Positions 9,272 through 18,475 of a DNA stretch of 64,000 bases are shown here, one piece after another. Within the stretch, counting starts at the first letter, position 1; every line of letters starts with the position of its first letter. The stretch covers positions 1-64,000 of the forward strand of contig SXJP01000012.1 in assembly GCA_005779395.1 (NCBI GenBank), read 5' to 3'. The position numbers and the translations under genes were made by a program. The notes under the pieces were generated by a model. It had not been told where the DNA came from. It did no database searches and saw nothing but the letters and a program-made list of their open reading frames with translations. Origin of the DNA: Actinomycetota bacterium. Lineage in GTDB: Bacteria; Actinomycetota; Acidimicrobiia; IMCC26256; PALSA-610.

Positions 9272-9285
9272 TTAGATCTAGCCCT

Positions 9286-9945
9286 TTAGCCCAATCCCTC
9301 GATGTCGATGCCCTGGGCCTCGAGCTCCTCTTGTGACTTGTCAGCGCAGTCTTTCATGGTGTCTGCACCAGTTAGCGCTGACTCACCGTTCGGGCCGGTC
9401 ATGTCGATTCCTGGTTGCAGCATGCCGCGCTCGTCTGGCGAAAGCTCGACATTCCAGCCCTTGCCGATCATGCACTCTTTCCATAGCGTGATGCCCTTGT
9501 TGGAGTCCTCAATCTGCTCTGGTGTCAGGTCTTTGCCAGCGTCTTGCCAGGCTGTCATGGCGTCCATGATCTTTGACTTGGCTGCGCACGTACCCAACGT
9601 CTCTAGGTATTCGGGGTCGGCGGCAGGGCTGCCCGGCTCTGCAGTGCGCGGATCGCCGAGGAACTCGACACCGTGTTCTTCGAGGCAAGAGTTAAATATC
9701 TTCATTGAGCTGAAGAGACTGTCGATGACATTGCCGTCTTCGTTAAGTGGAATAGTGGTGTCAGAGCTATCGCCCGACTTCGGGTCGGTGGTCTCAACGA
9801 CCTGGTCCTCAGAGTCGACGATCTCGACACCATCGCCAAGCTTTTCGGTCTCTTTGCTTGCGTCTGAGGTGCCACCGCCGCACGCTGAGACGCCGAGCGT
9901 CGCCACCATCAAGAATGCGGATACGGCACGATTTGTTCGCGACAT
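9286..9945 (-). CDS. Putative lipoprotein of the MacAB-like operon
   Basis: The 219-residue product begins with a lipoprotein signal peptide: positively charged start, hydrophobic stretch and lipobox LGVSAC with Cys22. I chose the start at 9945 because AAAGGAAC lies about seven bases upstream, and the longer open frame adds 27 residues without a signal. A Gly/Ser/Thr- and acid-rich linker is followed by a compact region with four cysteines (for example NSCLEEHG, GTCAAK, KECMIGKGW and KDCADK). These may form two disulfides outside the membrane. I do not recognise a named domain. It is the first gene of the operon, 14 bases ahead of the adaptor, so it is a candidate accessory or substrate-contact subunit. 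Confidence 0.75.
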   Translation of the reverse strand: MSRTNRAVSAFLMVATLGVSACGGGTSDASKETEKLGDGVEIVDSEDQVVETTDPKSGDSSDTTIPLNEDGNVIDSLFSSMKIFNSCLEEHGVEFLGDPRTAEPGSPAADPEYLETLGTCAAKSKIMDAMTAWQDAGKDLTPEQIEDSNKGITLWKECMIGKGWNVELSPDERGMLQPGIDMTGPNGESALTGADTMKDCADKSQEELEAQGIDIEGLG

Positions 9946-10052
9946 TTGATGAGTTCCTTTGGGTAATTGAGGCTGGCTCACTGCAGGTAGAACACGTTCT
10001 AGTTGAGAAATAATAGGCGTGTCCAACCGCGCAGGCTTGATCGCGGAGTTTG

Positions 10053-11024
10053 CTAAGGCACTAGGACTATCTTGCCAGCGGCGCGTCGCTCGAGCAGGGC
10101 GGCCACAGCAAAACCAGCCTCTGTTAGCGGCCGTTCTACCGGGGCAATCGGGTTCAGTTGCCCCTTGGCGACGGCGTCCATGACCTCACCGATTAGCAGA
10201 CGATTTTCTTCGAGATTCCTCATGACCCAACCACCCCACTCGACTCCTACGACTGTCCGATTGTTGAGCAGTACGAGATTGAGCGGCACACGCGGTATGC
10301 CACCCGTGAAGCCGATGACGCAGAAACGGCCGTCGAATCTCAACGCTCGTAGCGCCGCTTCTGCGACCTCGCCTCCGACAGCGTCGTAAACCACGTCTAT
10401 GCCATCGCCATTGGACAACTCCCTGGCTCGCACTTTGATGTCCTCTGTCGAGGAATCGATTGTTGCCTCGGCCCCCATCGCTATAGCGAGGGCGCGCTTT
10501 TCTGCGGTTGAAGCAACCGCTATGACGCGTCCTCCAAAGGAACGCGCGACATCGATTGCCGCGAGTCCGATACCGCCACCAGCGCCTGTCACGAGCACCC
10601 ACTCGCCCACTTTGATGCTTGTGCGGCGCGTGAAAGCGAACCATGCCGTGCAATACGACTGATGGAACGAAGCCGCACGACCAAAGTCGAGTGAGTCTGC
10701 GATAGGCACCAGCGACTGGGCGTTCACCAGCACGTACTCGGCGAAGGCTCCAGTACCGAGCGAAGCAAAAACGCGATCACCCACAGCGACCGAATCGACA
10801 CCTTCGCCGACGGCATCGACAATGCCGCTGAGTTCGGACCCAGGGACAAAAGGCGGCGGGACCTTGACTTGGTACCGCCCATAGGCGAGTAGCCCATCTA
10901 CGTAATTGACCCCAGCGGCCCGCACCGCTACCCGAACTTGTCCCTGCCTTGGCTCGGGCATCTCGACGTCCTCAACAACTAGCGACCCTGGGCCGCCATA
11001 CTCCTTACATACCACAGCTCGCAT
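10053..11024 (-). CDS. NADPH:quinone oxidoreductase-like MDR protein
   Basis: This is a 323-residue medium-chain dehydrogenase/reductase. The N-terminal GroES-like domain starts MRAVVCKEYGGPGSLVVEDV and contains the AAGVNYVDGLLAYGRY segment typical of zinc-free quinone oxidoreductases. The Rossmann motif VLVTGAGGGIGLAAIDVA follows in the second half, and the protein ends AAGKIVLVP. Catalytic zinc ligands are absent, as expected for the Qor group. A longer frame upstream of 11024 gives an arginine-rich extension without homology, so I start at the ATG at 11024. The family reduces quinones, enones or enoyl thioesters with NADPH; the substrate here cannot be told. Confidence 0.88.
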   Translation of the reverse strand: MRAVVCKEYGGPGSLVVEDVEMPEPRQGQVRVAVRAAGVNYVDGLLAYGRYQVKVPPPFVPGSELSGIVDAVGEGVDSVAVGDRVFASLGTGAFAEYVLVNAQSLVPIADSLDFGRAASFHQSYCTAWFAFTRRTSIKVGEWVLVTGAGGGIGLAAIDVARSFGGRVIAVASTAEKRALAIAMGAEATIDSSTEDIKVRARELSNGDGIDVVYDAVGGEVAEAALRALRFDGRFCVIGFTGGIPRVPLNLVLLNNRTVVGVEWGGWVMRNLEENRLLIGEVMDAVAKGQLNPIAPVERPLTEAGFAVAALLERRAAGKIVLVP

Positions 11025-11052
11025 AAGTCGGCACGTTACCGACCGCACCGTG

Positions 11053-11511
11053 TCATGCAGCGTCGGAGAGAATTCGTCGAGACCAACACGACCGCAACGC
11101 CTGTGGCACAACACCAATGCACTCGCCAGTAATTGTCTGCGGCGATGGGTCACCGGCGACCCTCAAAACTGTGACGATCTCTGAGTCATTACCAATTGCT
11201 GTAGTACAGAACATTCTCTTGCGTTGCGGATGCACACTCGGACGCGGGTGCTCTGGCCCGCTTCCATCGAAACTCTCGGCGACTGGAGCAATCCAACCTC
11301 CGCATTGCAACACCAACGCCAGGCAACCCTCAGGAGGCTTCACATCGTCGCTGAGTTCGGATTTGGACACGACTCCGTACTCGATGAGTTCAAATGAGTC
11401 GCCCTTCTTGATGACTGCGAACAGATACGGATCTGCTTGGCGATCGGCAGGATCACCCCTGAATATCGCGTCGCATAATTCGGCAAGTGAACTGAGATTT
11501 ACAGGTTCCAT
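11053..11511 (-). CDS. Conserved-looking small protein of unknown function
   Basis: This 152-residue soluble protein starts at an ATG at 11511 with a strong GGGAGG six bases upstream; the open frame runs further but the extension has no start signal. It is mixed alpha/beta by composition, with a segment of 30 residues (CLALVLQCGGWIAPV) that could be a buried beta-alpha element, and a hydrophobic beta-like stretch near the end (EIVTVLRVAG). There is no signal peptide or known motif that I can name. It lies between a PNPOx-like gene and a quinone oxidoreductase on the same strand, which does not fix a role. Confidence 0.6.
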   Translation of the reverse strand: MEPVNLSSLAELCDAIFRGDPADRQADPYLFAVIKKGDSFELIEYGVVSKSELSDDVKPPEGCLALVLQCGGWIAPVAESFDGSGPEHPRPSVHPQRKRMFCTTAIGNDSEIVTVLRVAGDPSPQTITGECIGVVPQALRSCWSRRILSDAA

Positions 11512-11641
11512 CACGGACCTCCCAAGAAAAGACTTACGGGTAGGGTCCGCGATCGTGGACGCTTCACCAGACGGAACTGGTTCGAAGTAGAAAATAGCAA
11601 TCGACTCGGACAGCCGCAACGGGCCATCGGCATCTGTGCGG

Positions 11642-12016
11642 CTAGATAGGTGTCCCGTCGATTGCCGCGCAATCAGCCTTGTAACCATCACCGAGAGCAT
11701 TGCGATGCAGCACGGCCTTCTGAGCGGCGATCGAAAGCCGCGGCGAATCACCGGGTTCGACGGTAGCTACACCATCAACAATCAGGCTGAACCCGAATTC
11801 ATCGACAGCCGGCCACAACAGACTGACTTGAGGCCGACTCGACGCGTTCGTAGCCGACTTGCGACCCACCTGACATCGCAATACGCACTCGTCGAGAGTT
11901 ACAACTACGTGGGTAAGGTGCGGACGCTGATCGTCGCTCGTAGTCACGAGGAATGGTGTCGAACCGTAGGTCTCGATTTGGAATTGCAATTGCGACACAT
12001 CAACGTTGACACTCAT
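11642..12016 (-). CDS. PNPOx-like flavin/F420-binding split-barrel protein
   Basis: The 124-residue product has the pattern of a pyridoxamine 5'-phosphate oxidase-like split barrel. It has an N-terminal strand FLVTTSDDQRPHLTHVVV, then a turn and strand CVLRCQVGRKSATNASSRPQVSLLWP, then FSLIVDGVATVE. In actinobacteria this superfamily includes F420- and FMN-dependent reductases and haem-degrading relatives; length and motifs do not separate these here. Its start overlaps the stop of the thymidine kinase gene by four bases, so the two are translationally coupled, although no shared pathway is evident. Confidence 0.75.
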   Translation of the reverse strand: MSVNVDVSQLQFQIETYGSTPFLVTTSDDQRPHLTHVVVTLDECVLRCQVGRKSATNASSRPQVSLLWPAVDEFGFSLIVDGVATVEPGDSPRLSIAAQKAVLHRNALGDGYKADCAAIDGTPI

Positions 12017-12639
12017 GCTGGCTCCTCGGCGCTGATCTTTCCTTCACGGAAGTGGCGCCTGCACAACAATACGTAGGAGACGACGTCGCCGAACAGTGGC
12101 ACAGCCCCTGAGCTAGTGGTGTCGCCAACTGCGACGACATCACCGTGCCGCACGAATCCGCCGTTCACTAGTCGCGCATTGTTGAGGGCCCGACTACCAC
12201 ACCAGCAACGCGCCTCGACCTGCAATGAGACACATTCATCGGCGAGTTCGAGCAGCCTGGCTGTCGCGGCAAATAGCTGACCACGGAAATCTGTAATCAA
12301 CCCGAATGCGAAAACATCGGCATCGAGTTCATCGACTATCCGTCCAAGTTGTTCGGCCTGCTCGACGGAGAAGAATTGGGCTTCGTCACACACGACATAA
12401 TCAAGGCTGCCTGTTTCTGCCTTGTACTTGTACGCGAATTCGACAAGATCAAGTTCTTCATCGACCTCGATACACGGCGCCGAAATGCCAAGTCTGCTCG
12501 TCACATGGGAGTCATCGCGACCCAGGCGCGCCAGAAGCATCCCTGAATGGCCGCTCTGTTGCATGTTGTGGTGAACCTGAAGCGCGAGAGTGCTTTTACC
12601 TGAGCCCATCGTCCCAAAGCTGAAGCGCAAGACAGCCAT
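12013..12639 (-). CDS. tdk: Thymidine kinase
   Basis: This 208-residue type II thymidine kinase phosphorylates thymidine to dTMP with ATP in the cytoplasmic salvage pathway. The Walker A loop is GTMGSGKS at residues 9-16. The DEAQFF motif (85-90) is the magnesium-binding aspartate segment, and FAFGLITDFRGQLF matches the lasso/acceptor region of bacterial Tdk. The zinc site is reduced to CWC near residue 145 and CRRH near the C-terminus, close to the usual CxxC pairs. Length is normal for the family. It precedes the PNPOx-like gene with a four-base overlap. Confidence 0.95.
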   Translation of the reverse strand: MAVLRFSFGTMGSGKSTLALQVHHNMQQSGHSGMLLARLGRDDSHVTSRLGISAPCIEVDEELDLVEFAYKYKAETGSLDYVVCDEAQFFSVEQAEQLGRIVDELDADVFAFGLITDFRGQLFAATARLLELADECVSLQVEARCWCGSRALNNARLVNGGFVRHGDVVAVGDTTSSGAVPLFGDVVSYVLLCRRHFREGKISAEEPA

Positions 12640-12697
12640 AACGGTTGCGAGGGTAGCGCCAAGATGCGCTCGCCCACCTAGGCACTCTTAAGTGAAA

Positions 12698-14086
12698 TTA
12701 CGCCAACTCAGAAATCAGGTTCCAGAGTTCGTCAACACGTTCGGCTACCGGCCAAGGGCTACCGATCGCGACTCGAATTACAAGAGTGCCATCGAGGCGT
12801 GTTGTTCCTAAAAATACCCGGTTCGTCGCGTTGAGATTATCGACAAGCCGCTGTGTGGCGATATCGCCGTCGCGATGAGCAAAACACACGAGAGCCAACG
12901 AATGCGGAGCGCTGAGGAGTAGCCGATTATCTCCACGAATACGCTTTTCAAGTTCTGCCGCTAAAGAAATGTGCTCGCGAAGATGCTGCCGCAACGGCTC
13001 AGCGCCGAATGATCTGAGCGTGAACCACAGCTTCAATGCACGGAAGCGTCGGCCAAGTGGAATCTGCCAATCCCGATAATCGATAACGGCAGCGTTATCG
13101 GTCTGCGCGTTTCGCAAATACTCAGGGACGATCGAGAGCGTGTCGATCAATTCTTGTCGATCGCCGATCCAAAACGCTGTGCAGTCAAAGTTCGTCATCA
13201 ACCATTTATGCGGATTCCACAGATAGCTATCTGCGTACTCCAGGCCTTCGAACAGCTCGCGGTATTCATGACATATTCCAACTGCACCAGCCCATGCGGC
13301 ATCGACATGACACCAAATACCTTCGGATTTGGCGATTGCGCCGACTGCGCTAAGCGGGTCGAACGCACCTGAACTAGTCGTTCCGAGGGTCACGCACACG
13401 AATGCAGGCACGAGACCTGCATCGCTATCCATACGGATTGCCTGCGCGAGCGCGTCGGCATCCATCGCGAAGTTCTCATCTACCGCTACCTCGCGAATCA
13501 TGCCATAGCCAGCGACTCGTGCACCCTTCACGAGCGACGAGTGAGTCTGGCTGCTCACGTACGCGACCGTCTTCTCAAGCGGTAAGCCCGGAGTAACTCG
13601 GCGGACACGCTCCCGTGCTGCCACGAGCGCGACTAAAGACCCGCTCGACGCACTGTCTTGAATTACTCCGCCACCAGTACCGTCGCTACGAAATTTTGCA
13701 GGCAGAGCACATAAATCTGCGAGCCAATCCATCACGTGAATTTCGATCTCGGTACACGCAGGCGAGGTCGCCCAGAGCATTCCTTGTTGTGCGAAACCTG
13801 CGCTTAGAAACTCACCGAGTACCGCCGGTGGCGCACTACTCGCAGGGAAATATGCGAACCAACCCGGAGACTGCCAGTTCGCGATTGCTGGCATCACGAT
13901 CCGTTCAACATCGCTGAGAATCTCGTCCCAAGATTCGGGCTGCTCCGGCGCCTTGGTCGGTAGTTGAGCACGCACCGAACCGGGCATCGCTCGAGTCTGG
14001 ACCGGCGCGTCATCTAGCCCTTCGAGATAGCTCGCGATTAGATCGACCGTTCGATAACCGGCGTCGCGAAACTCATCGATGTTCAC
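12698..14086 (-). CDS. PLP-dependent aromatic amino acid decarboxylase family protein
   Basis: The 462-residue protein belongs to group II pyridoxal-phosphate decarboxylases (aromatic-L-amino-acid/tyrosine/tryptophan decarboxylase type). The schiff-base lysine is Lys294 in WNPHKWL. The cofactor-binding region reads HVDAAWAGA, and the N-terminal SPGWFAYFPASSAPPAVLGEFL segment is characteristic of the aromatic decarboxylases. I start at GTG 14086 (VNIDEFRDAGYRTVDLIASYL), the usual N-terminus; the upstream extension would run into the divergent MFS gene. Expected activity is decarboxylation of an aromatic amino acid to an amine and CO2; the exact substrate is not determined by these motifs. Confidence 0.9.
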   Translation of the reverse strand: MNIDEFRDAGYRTVDLIASYLEGLDDAPVQTRAMPGSVRAQLPTKAPEQPESWDEILSDVERIVMPAIANWQSPGWFAYFPASSAPPAVLGEFLSAGFAQQGMLWATSPACTEIEIHVMDWLADLCALPAKFRSDGTGGGVIQDSASSGSLVALVAARERVRRVTPGLPLEKTVAYVSSQTHSSLVKGARVAGYGMIREVAVDENFAMDADALAQAIRMDSDAGLVPAFVCVTLGTTSSGAFDPLSAVGAIAKSEGIWCHVDAAWAGAVGICHEYRELFEGLEYADSYLWNPHKWLMTNFDCTAFWIGDRQELIDTLSIVPEYLRNAQTDNAAVIDYRDWQIPLGRRFRALKLWFTLRSFGAEPLRQHLREHISLAAELEKRIRGDNRLLLSAPHSLALVCFAHRDGDIATQRLVDNLNATNRVFLGTTRLDGTLVIRVAIGSPWPVAERVDELWNLISELA

Positions 14087-14125
14087 AGCGATATACCATA
14101 AGCGTCGCGTTCTAAAGTGCGAGCA

Positions 14126-15367
14126 ATGAAACGGCATCCCGCCTGGCGCATGGCTTTCTTCGCTGTGGTCGTGCTAATGGGTGCATCCGCGTTTCGAAGT
14201 ACCCCAGGCGTGCTGATCGGACCACTACGTGACGAGTTCGGCTGGAACGAAGCCACGGTGGGCTTTGCGATCTCAGTGAACCTGATCCTCTTCGGTCTTA
14301 CAGGACCATTCGCAGCCGCGGCGATGGCCCGATTCGGAATGCGGCGCGTAGTCGCCTCTGCTCTGTTGGTTGTGTCTCTGGGAACGACGCTAACAATCTG
14401 GATGACACAACCTTGGCAACTCGTCGTCTGCTGGGGCGTCCTTGTCGGTGGTGGCGCAGGCTGCATGGCAACTGTTTTCGCTGCCACAGTCGCGACTCGA
14501 TGGTTCTATGAGAAGCGCGGAATTGTCACGGGTGTACTCACCGCGGCGAGTGCAACAGGACAACTGATTTTTCTTCCTGTGTTGGCGACTCTCGCAGACG
14601 GCCCCGGCTGGAAGTGGGTATCGCTCACAACAGCAACGGCCGCGGTCGCTGTCGTGCCACTTGTTCTTTACGGACTCAAAGACAAACCAGAAGACCTCGG
14701 CGCGATGGCCTTCGGTGCGCCATCTGGGTTCAGCACGCCAGACCCGACACCCAACCCAATCCGGTCGGCATTCAGCGGGCTTGCCTTCGCTTCTGGTACC
14801 GGTTCTTTTTGGTTACTAGCGGGAAGCTTCTTTATATGTGGCTTGTCTACTAATGGATTGATCGGCACACACTTCATCAATGCCGCGCATAGTCACGGCA
14901 TGGCTGAGCCTGCAGCGGCTGGACTGCTAGCGCTAATTGGCCTGTTCGACGTCGTTGGCACTATCTGCTCTGGGTGGCTTACCGATCACGTCGACCCACG
15001 CAAGTTATTGCTCATCTACTACGGCTTCCGCGGCCTGTCGCTACTCGCGCTCGACACTGTGTTAGATCGCGGCGGAGTGATGCTCGCAGTCTTTGTCGTT
15101 CTGTATGGGCTTGACTGGGTCGCAACAGTGCCTCCGACAGTCGTGTTATGCCAACGCGTTTACGGCGAGCGAAGTGGCGTCGTCTATGGATGGGTAATCG
15201 CTAGCCATCAACTCGGAGCGGCGCTAGCAGCATGGGCCGCCGGAGCATTCAAAGCATGGACAGGCGACTACCGCATGGCTTTCGTGATAGCCGGAGGTCT
15301 CTGCATCGTTGCGGCATTCAGTACCCAAAAAATTTCTGACCGGCAGCCGAATCCGGTACTCGCATGA
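14126..15367 (+). CDS. MFS transporter
   Basis: This 413-residue protein has about twelve hydrophobic helices with the major facilitator pattern. The opening helix is followed by GPLRDEFGWNEATVGFAIS, and the loop between helices 2 and 3 reads MARFGMRRVV. The repeat in the second half has the matching loop WLTDHVDPRKLLLIYYGFRG. The pattern resembles the monocarboxylate/oxalate-formate antiporter branch. A GTG nine bases upstream is an alternative start. Its stop overlaps the start of the beta-galactosidase gene by four bases, which suggests that it brings in the sugar or glycoside that the enzyme cuts; that is inference from linkage. Confidence 0.85.
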   Translation: MKRHPAWRMAFFAVVVLMGASAFRSTPGVLIGPLRDEFGWNEATVGFAISVNLILFGLTGPFAAAAMARFGMRRVVASALLVVSLGTTLTIWMTQPWQLVVCWGVLVGGGAGCMATVFAATVATRWFYEKRGIVTGVLTAASATGQLIFLPVLATLADGPGWKWVSLTTATAAVAVVPLVLYGLKDKPEDLGAMAFGAPSGFSTPDPTPNPIRSAFSGLAFASGTGSFWLLAGSFFICGLSTNGLIGTHFINAAHSHGMAEPAAAGLLALIGLFDVVGTICSGWLTDHVDPRKLLLIYYGFRGLSLLALDTVLDRGGVMLAVFVVLYGLDWVATVPPTVVLCQRVYGERSGVVYGWVIASHQLGAALAAWAAGAFKAWTGDYRMAFVIAGGLCIVAAFSTQKISDRQPNPVLA

Positions 15368-18300
15368 CGTTCGACCTTCGCGGTATTCGACCGTGGCAAC
15401 AGCCCGAACTCGTTTCTATGTCGCGGCTACCAATGCGAATCCCAAGACTCGGCGCCCCAGATATCGCGACAGCACGCGTAACGGATGGGCGCGATGACTC
15501 ACCATGGTTTCAGCGACTCGACAGCGAATGGCGGTTCGCGTTAGCGCCTAATCCCGAAGCCGCCCCACAAGAGTTCTCACGCGAAGCCTTTGACGACTCT
15601 CGTTGGGAACAAGTAAATGTCCCCGAATGCTTCACAATGCGCACAGAAGCCAAGCCGATCTACACAAACGTCCAGATGCCGTGGGGAGATGAACTGCTAC
15701 CACCTGTGGTCCCCGATGAAAATCCGACAGGCCTTTACCGAAGCCATTTCCGGATTCCGAAGGAGTGGTATTCCAGACGAATCATTCTCCACTTCGGCGG
15801 CGCAGAATCGACACTGCTCGTGTGGGTCAACGGACGATTTCTCGGTCTCGCGAAAGACTCAAGGCTGAGTTCAGAGTTCGATGTAACAGACTTTGTGCGC
15901 GCTGGCGGAACGAAAAACACGCTTGCGGCAATGGTTACTCGTTGGAGCGACGCGAGCTATCTAGAAGACCAAGACCAATGGTGGCAAGCGGGTCTACACC
16001 GTGAGATTTTCCTATACTCGCCGGGCGTTGTTCGGCTGCGGAACGTGCAAGCGAGATGTGGCCTGACAGATGACATGACAACCGGAACGCTCACCGTTCG
16101 CGCAGAGGTCGAGTTCGCAGCGAAGCCAGTCGCCGGATATCAGGTTGAGATCGAAGTCTTCGACGGCCGCAAGCGCGTCGGCAAACCGCTGGTCGAGGCA
16201 GTCCCCCACCAACTCGACACGTACATTTTTTCGGGGCATGTAGCTACTCTCGAGACGACAGTCCCAAACGCTCACGCATGGTCTTCGGAACAGCCACACC
16301 TATACGAACTTGTCACGACATTGAAAGACCCGAACGGTCATGTGGTCGAGGTGCAACGAGAGCGCGTCGGTTTTCGAAATGTCGAAGTAGTCGGCGACGA
16401 ACTCCTCATCAATGGCATGCCGGTACTTATTCGCGGAGTGAACCGCCACGACTTCGCTGCCGATACCGGACGCGTGATCGACATCGCAAACATGAGGCGC
16501 GATGTCATCATGATGAAGCAGTTTGGCTTCAATGCCGTTCGAACCGCTCACTCACCTAACGACCCTCGATTTCTTGACCTTTGCGATGAGTATGGGCTCT
16601 ATGTCGTCGACGAGGCCAACATCGAAAGCCACGCATGGATCGGTTCGCTTTGCAACGACCCTACATATCGCGCGCAATGGGTTGAGCGCGGAGCGCGCAT
16701 GGTGCAGCGCGACGAGAATCACCCCTCAATCATCATGTGGTCGCTCGGCAACGAGAGTGGCTACGGCACAAACCACGACGCGCTAGCCGGATGGATTCGC
16801 GGCCACGATCCTTCGCGTCCGCTGCACTACGAAGGCGCGATCATGCTCGACTGGGCAGGCGGAACCAACGCCACTGACGTCTTGTGCCCCATGTATCCGC
16901 CGATTAGCGCGATCGTCGCGTTTGCGACCAAGCCGTGGGGTCCAAAGCGCCCGCTAGTCATGTGCGAGTACTCCCATGCCATGGGCAACAGCAACGGCTG
17001 TCTCGCCGACTACTGGGATGCAATCGAATCGACACAAGGACTACAGGGCGGGTTCATATGGGAATGGTGGGACCACGGCCTCCTGCAATCCGTCGGCCGC
17101 GGCGAGTCGCGTTGGGCATACGGCGGCGACTGGGGCGAGCAACGGCACGACGCCAACTTCTGCTGCGACGGAGTTGTCTGGCCAGACGGTCGCCCGAAGC
17201 CAGCGCTCGAAGAGCACAAGTGGCTTGCCTGTCCTGTCGCCGTCGAGTGGTCGAGCAAATCGCGCGAGGCCTTCAAGATCACAAACAAGCAAGACTTCAC
17301 AGACACGTCATGGCTAACGGCGATCCTAGAAATTGCGATAAACGGCAAGGTTGTGTCGTCGTCCGAGATTTCGCTGCCATCCCTGCCTCCTGGCTCAAGT
17401 TCGACTGTTCCCCTGCACGTAGAGCGCCCGAAACTGTCGAAGGGAGAGGAATGCTCGATCACTCTTCGCTTGCGAGCGACATCAGAACAGCGATGGGCTT
17501 TGGCGGGATTTGAGATTGGCTGGAGGCAACTCGACTGGTTCAAGGCTCCACGTTCGAAACCAAAGTCATCTAAGAAGGCAGGCCGTTCGATCCAACTAAC
17601 GGACGGCATCGTGTCGTCGTTTGTCGTCGAGGACGTCGAGATGATTCACGAAGGTCTCGGGCCGCGGCTGGCTCTGTGGCGCGCTCCGACCGACAACGAC
17701 GGGTTGAAGCTTGTCTACGAACAACCCGGCAAACCACTAACACGGTGGCGCACCTGGGGTCTCGACCTACTAACGCATGAACTTGTTGATATCGAACAAC
17801 TTGCTCCCGACCGCTTCATTGTTACGAACGCATACCTAAGCAATGATCCTGATTCGCCAATCTTGCACAGGCAAGAGATTCATTCCACTGCCGACGGAAG
17901 ACTCGAGTTTTCTGAAACCGTAAATATTCCAGCGCTAATTCGCGACGTCCCGAGAATCGGAATACGGATGTCACTCAGTCCACGACTCGAACGCCTCAGC
18001 TGGTTCGGGCGCGGATTGCACGACAACTACCCCGATCGTTACCGCGGCGCAGATATCAGCCAATGGTCCTCAACTGTGTCCGATCAGTACGTTCCGTTCG
18101 TCATGCCACAGGAACACGGACTCCACTGCGACACACGTTGGACACAGCTACAAGATGATCACGGCACCGGCATTCGCTTTGCCGCGAATACCCCAGGAAC
18201 TTTCGAATTCAGCGCGCTGCACTTAGCGCCAGAAGATCTAACCGATGCGAGCCACGCAGAAGACCTCTCGGCACGACCCGAAACAATCGTTCATCTCGAC

Positions 18301-18426
18301 CACAGACACAGAGGCTTAGGCACACTTAGCTGCGGCCCAGACACCCTCGAGCAGTACCGAATTCGGCCTGGCGAATACCAATGGTCGTGGCACATGCTTC
18401 CTGTCGTGGCCGAGGCCACGAAATGA
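15364..18426 (+). CDS. lacZ: Beta-galactosidase, LacZ type (GH2)
   Basis: The 1020-residue enzyme is full length for LacZ-type glycoside hydrolase family 2. In order it has a jelly-roll sugar-binding domain (about 45-220, with FGGAESTLLVWVNGRFLG), an Ig-like domain (220-335), a TIM barrel (335-630) and the large C-terminal beta-galactosidase domain (about 740-1010). The acid/base is Glu464 in SLGNESGYG and the nucleophile is Glu535 in MCEYSHAMGNSNG; RGVNRHDF and RTAHSPNDP are also present. It hydrolyses terminal beta-galactosides such as lactose in the cytoplasm. It is translationally coupled to the MFS gene upstream and is followed by a hairpin terminator. No regulator gene is adjacent. Confidence 0.95.
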   Translation: MTFDLRGIRPWQQPELVSMSRLPMRIPRLGAPDIATARVTDGRDDSPWFQRLDSEWRFALAPNPEAAPQEFSREAFDDSRWEQVNVPECFTMRTEAKPIYTNVQMPWGDELLPPVVPDENPTGLYRSHFRIPKEWYSRRIILHFGGAESTLLVWVNGRFLGLAKDSRLSSEFDVTDFVRAGGTKNTLAAMVTRWSDASYLEDQDQWWQAGLHREIFLYSPGVVRLRNVQARCGLTDDMTTGTLTVRAEVEFAAKPVAGYQVEIEVFDGRKRVGKPLVEAVPHQLDTYIFSGHVATLETTVPNAHAWSSEQPHLYELVTTLKDPNGHVVEVQRERVGFRNVEVVGDELLINGMPVLIRGVNRHDFAADTGRVIDIANMRRDVIMMKQFGFNAVRTAHSPNDPRFLDLCDEYGLYVVDEANIESHAWIGSLCNDPTYRAQWVERGARMVQRDENHPSIIMWSLGNESGYGTNHDALAGWIRGHDPSRPLHYEGAIMLDWAGGTNATDVLCPMYPPISAIVAFATKPWGPKRPLVMCEYSHAMGNSNGCLADYWDAIESTQGLQGGFIWEWWDHGLLQSVGRGESRWAYGGDWGEQRHDANFCCDGVVWPDGRPKPALEEHKWLACPVAVEWSSKSREAFKITNKQDFTDTSWLTAILEIAINGKVVSSSEISLPSLPPGSSSTVPLHVERPKLSKGEECSITLRLRATSEQRWALAGFEIGWRQLDWFKAPRSKPKSSKKAGRSIQLTDGIVSSFVVEDVEMIHEGLGPRLALWRAPTDNDGLKLVYEQPGKPLTRWRTWGLDLLTHELVDIEQLAPDRFIVTNAYLSNDPDSPILHRQEIHSTADGRLEFSETVNIPALIRDVPRIGIRMSLSPRLERLSWFGRGLHDNYPDRYRGADISQWSSTVSDQYVPFVMPQEHGLHCDTRWTQLQDDHGTGIRFAANTPGTFEFSALHLAPEDLTDASHAEDLSARPETIVHLDHRHRGLGTLSCGPDTLEQYRIRPGEYQWSWHMLPVVAEATK

Positions 18427-18429
18427 CAA

Positions 18430-18453
18430 TGGCCCCCGCTTTCGCAGGGGCCA
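18430..18453. terminator. Hairpin terminator between convergent lacZ and sigma genes
   Basis: The arms TGGCCCCCGC and GCAGGGGCCA pair with one mismatch around a TTTC loop. The hairpin starts three bases after the lacZ stop codon and lies 22 bases from the stop of the convergent sigma gene. There is no long T-run, so it may act in both directions with modest efficiency. Confidence 0.75.
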
Positions 18454-18475
18454 AAGATTTGGTGTTGCCGACTAG

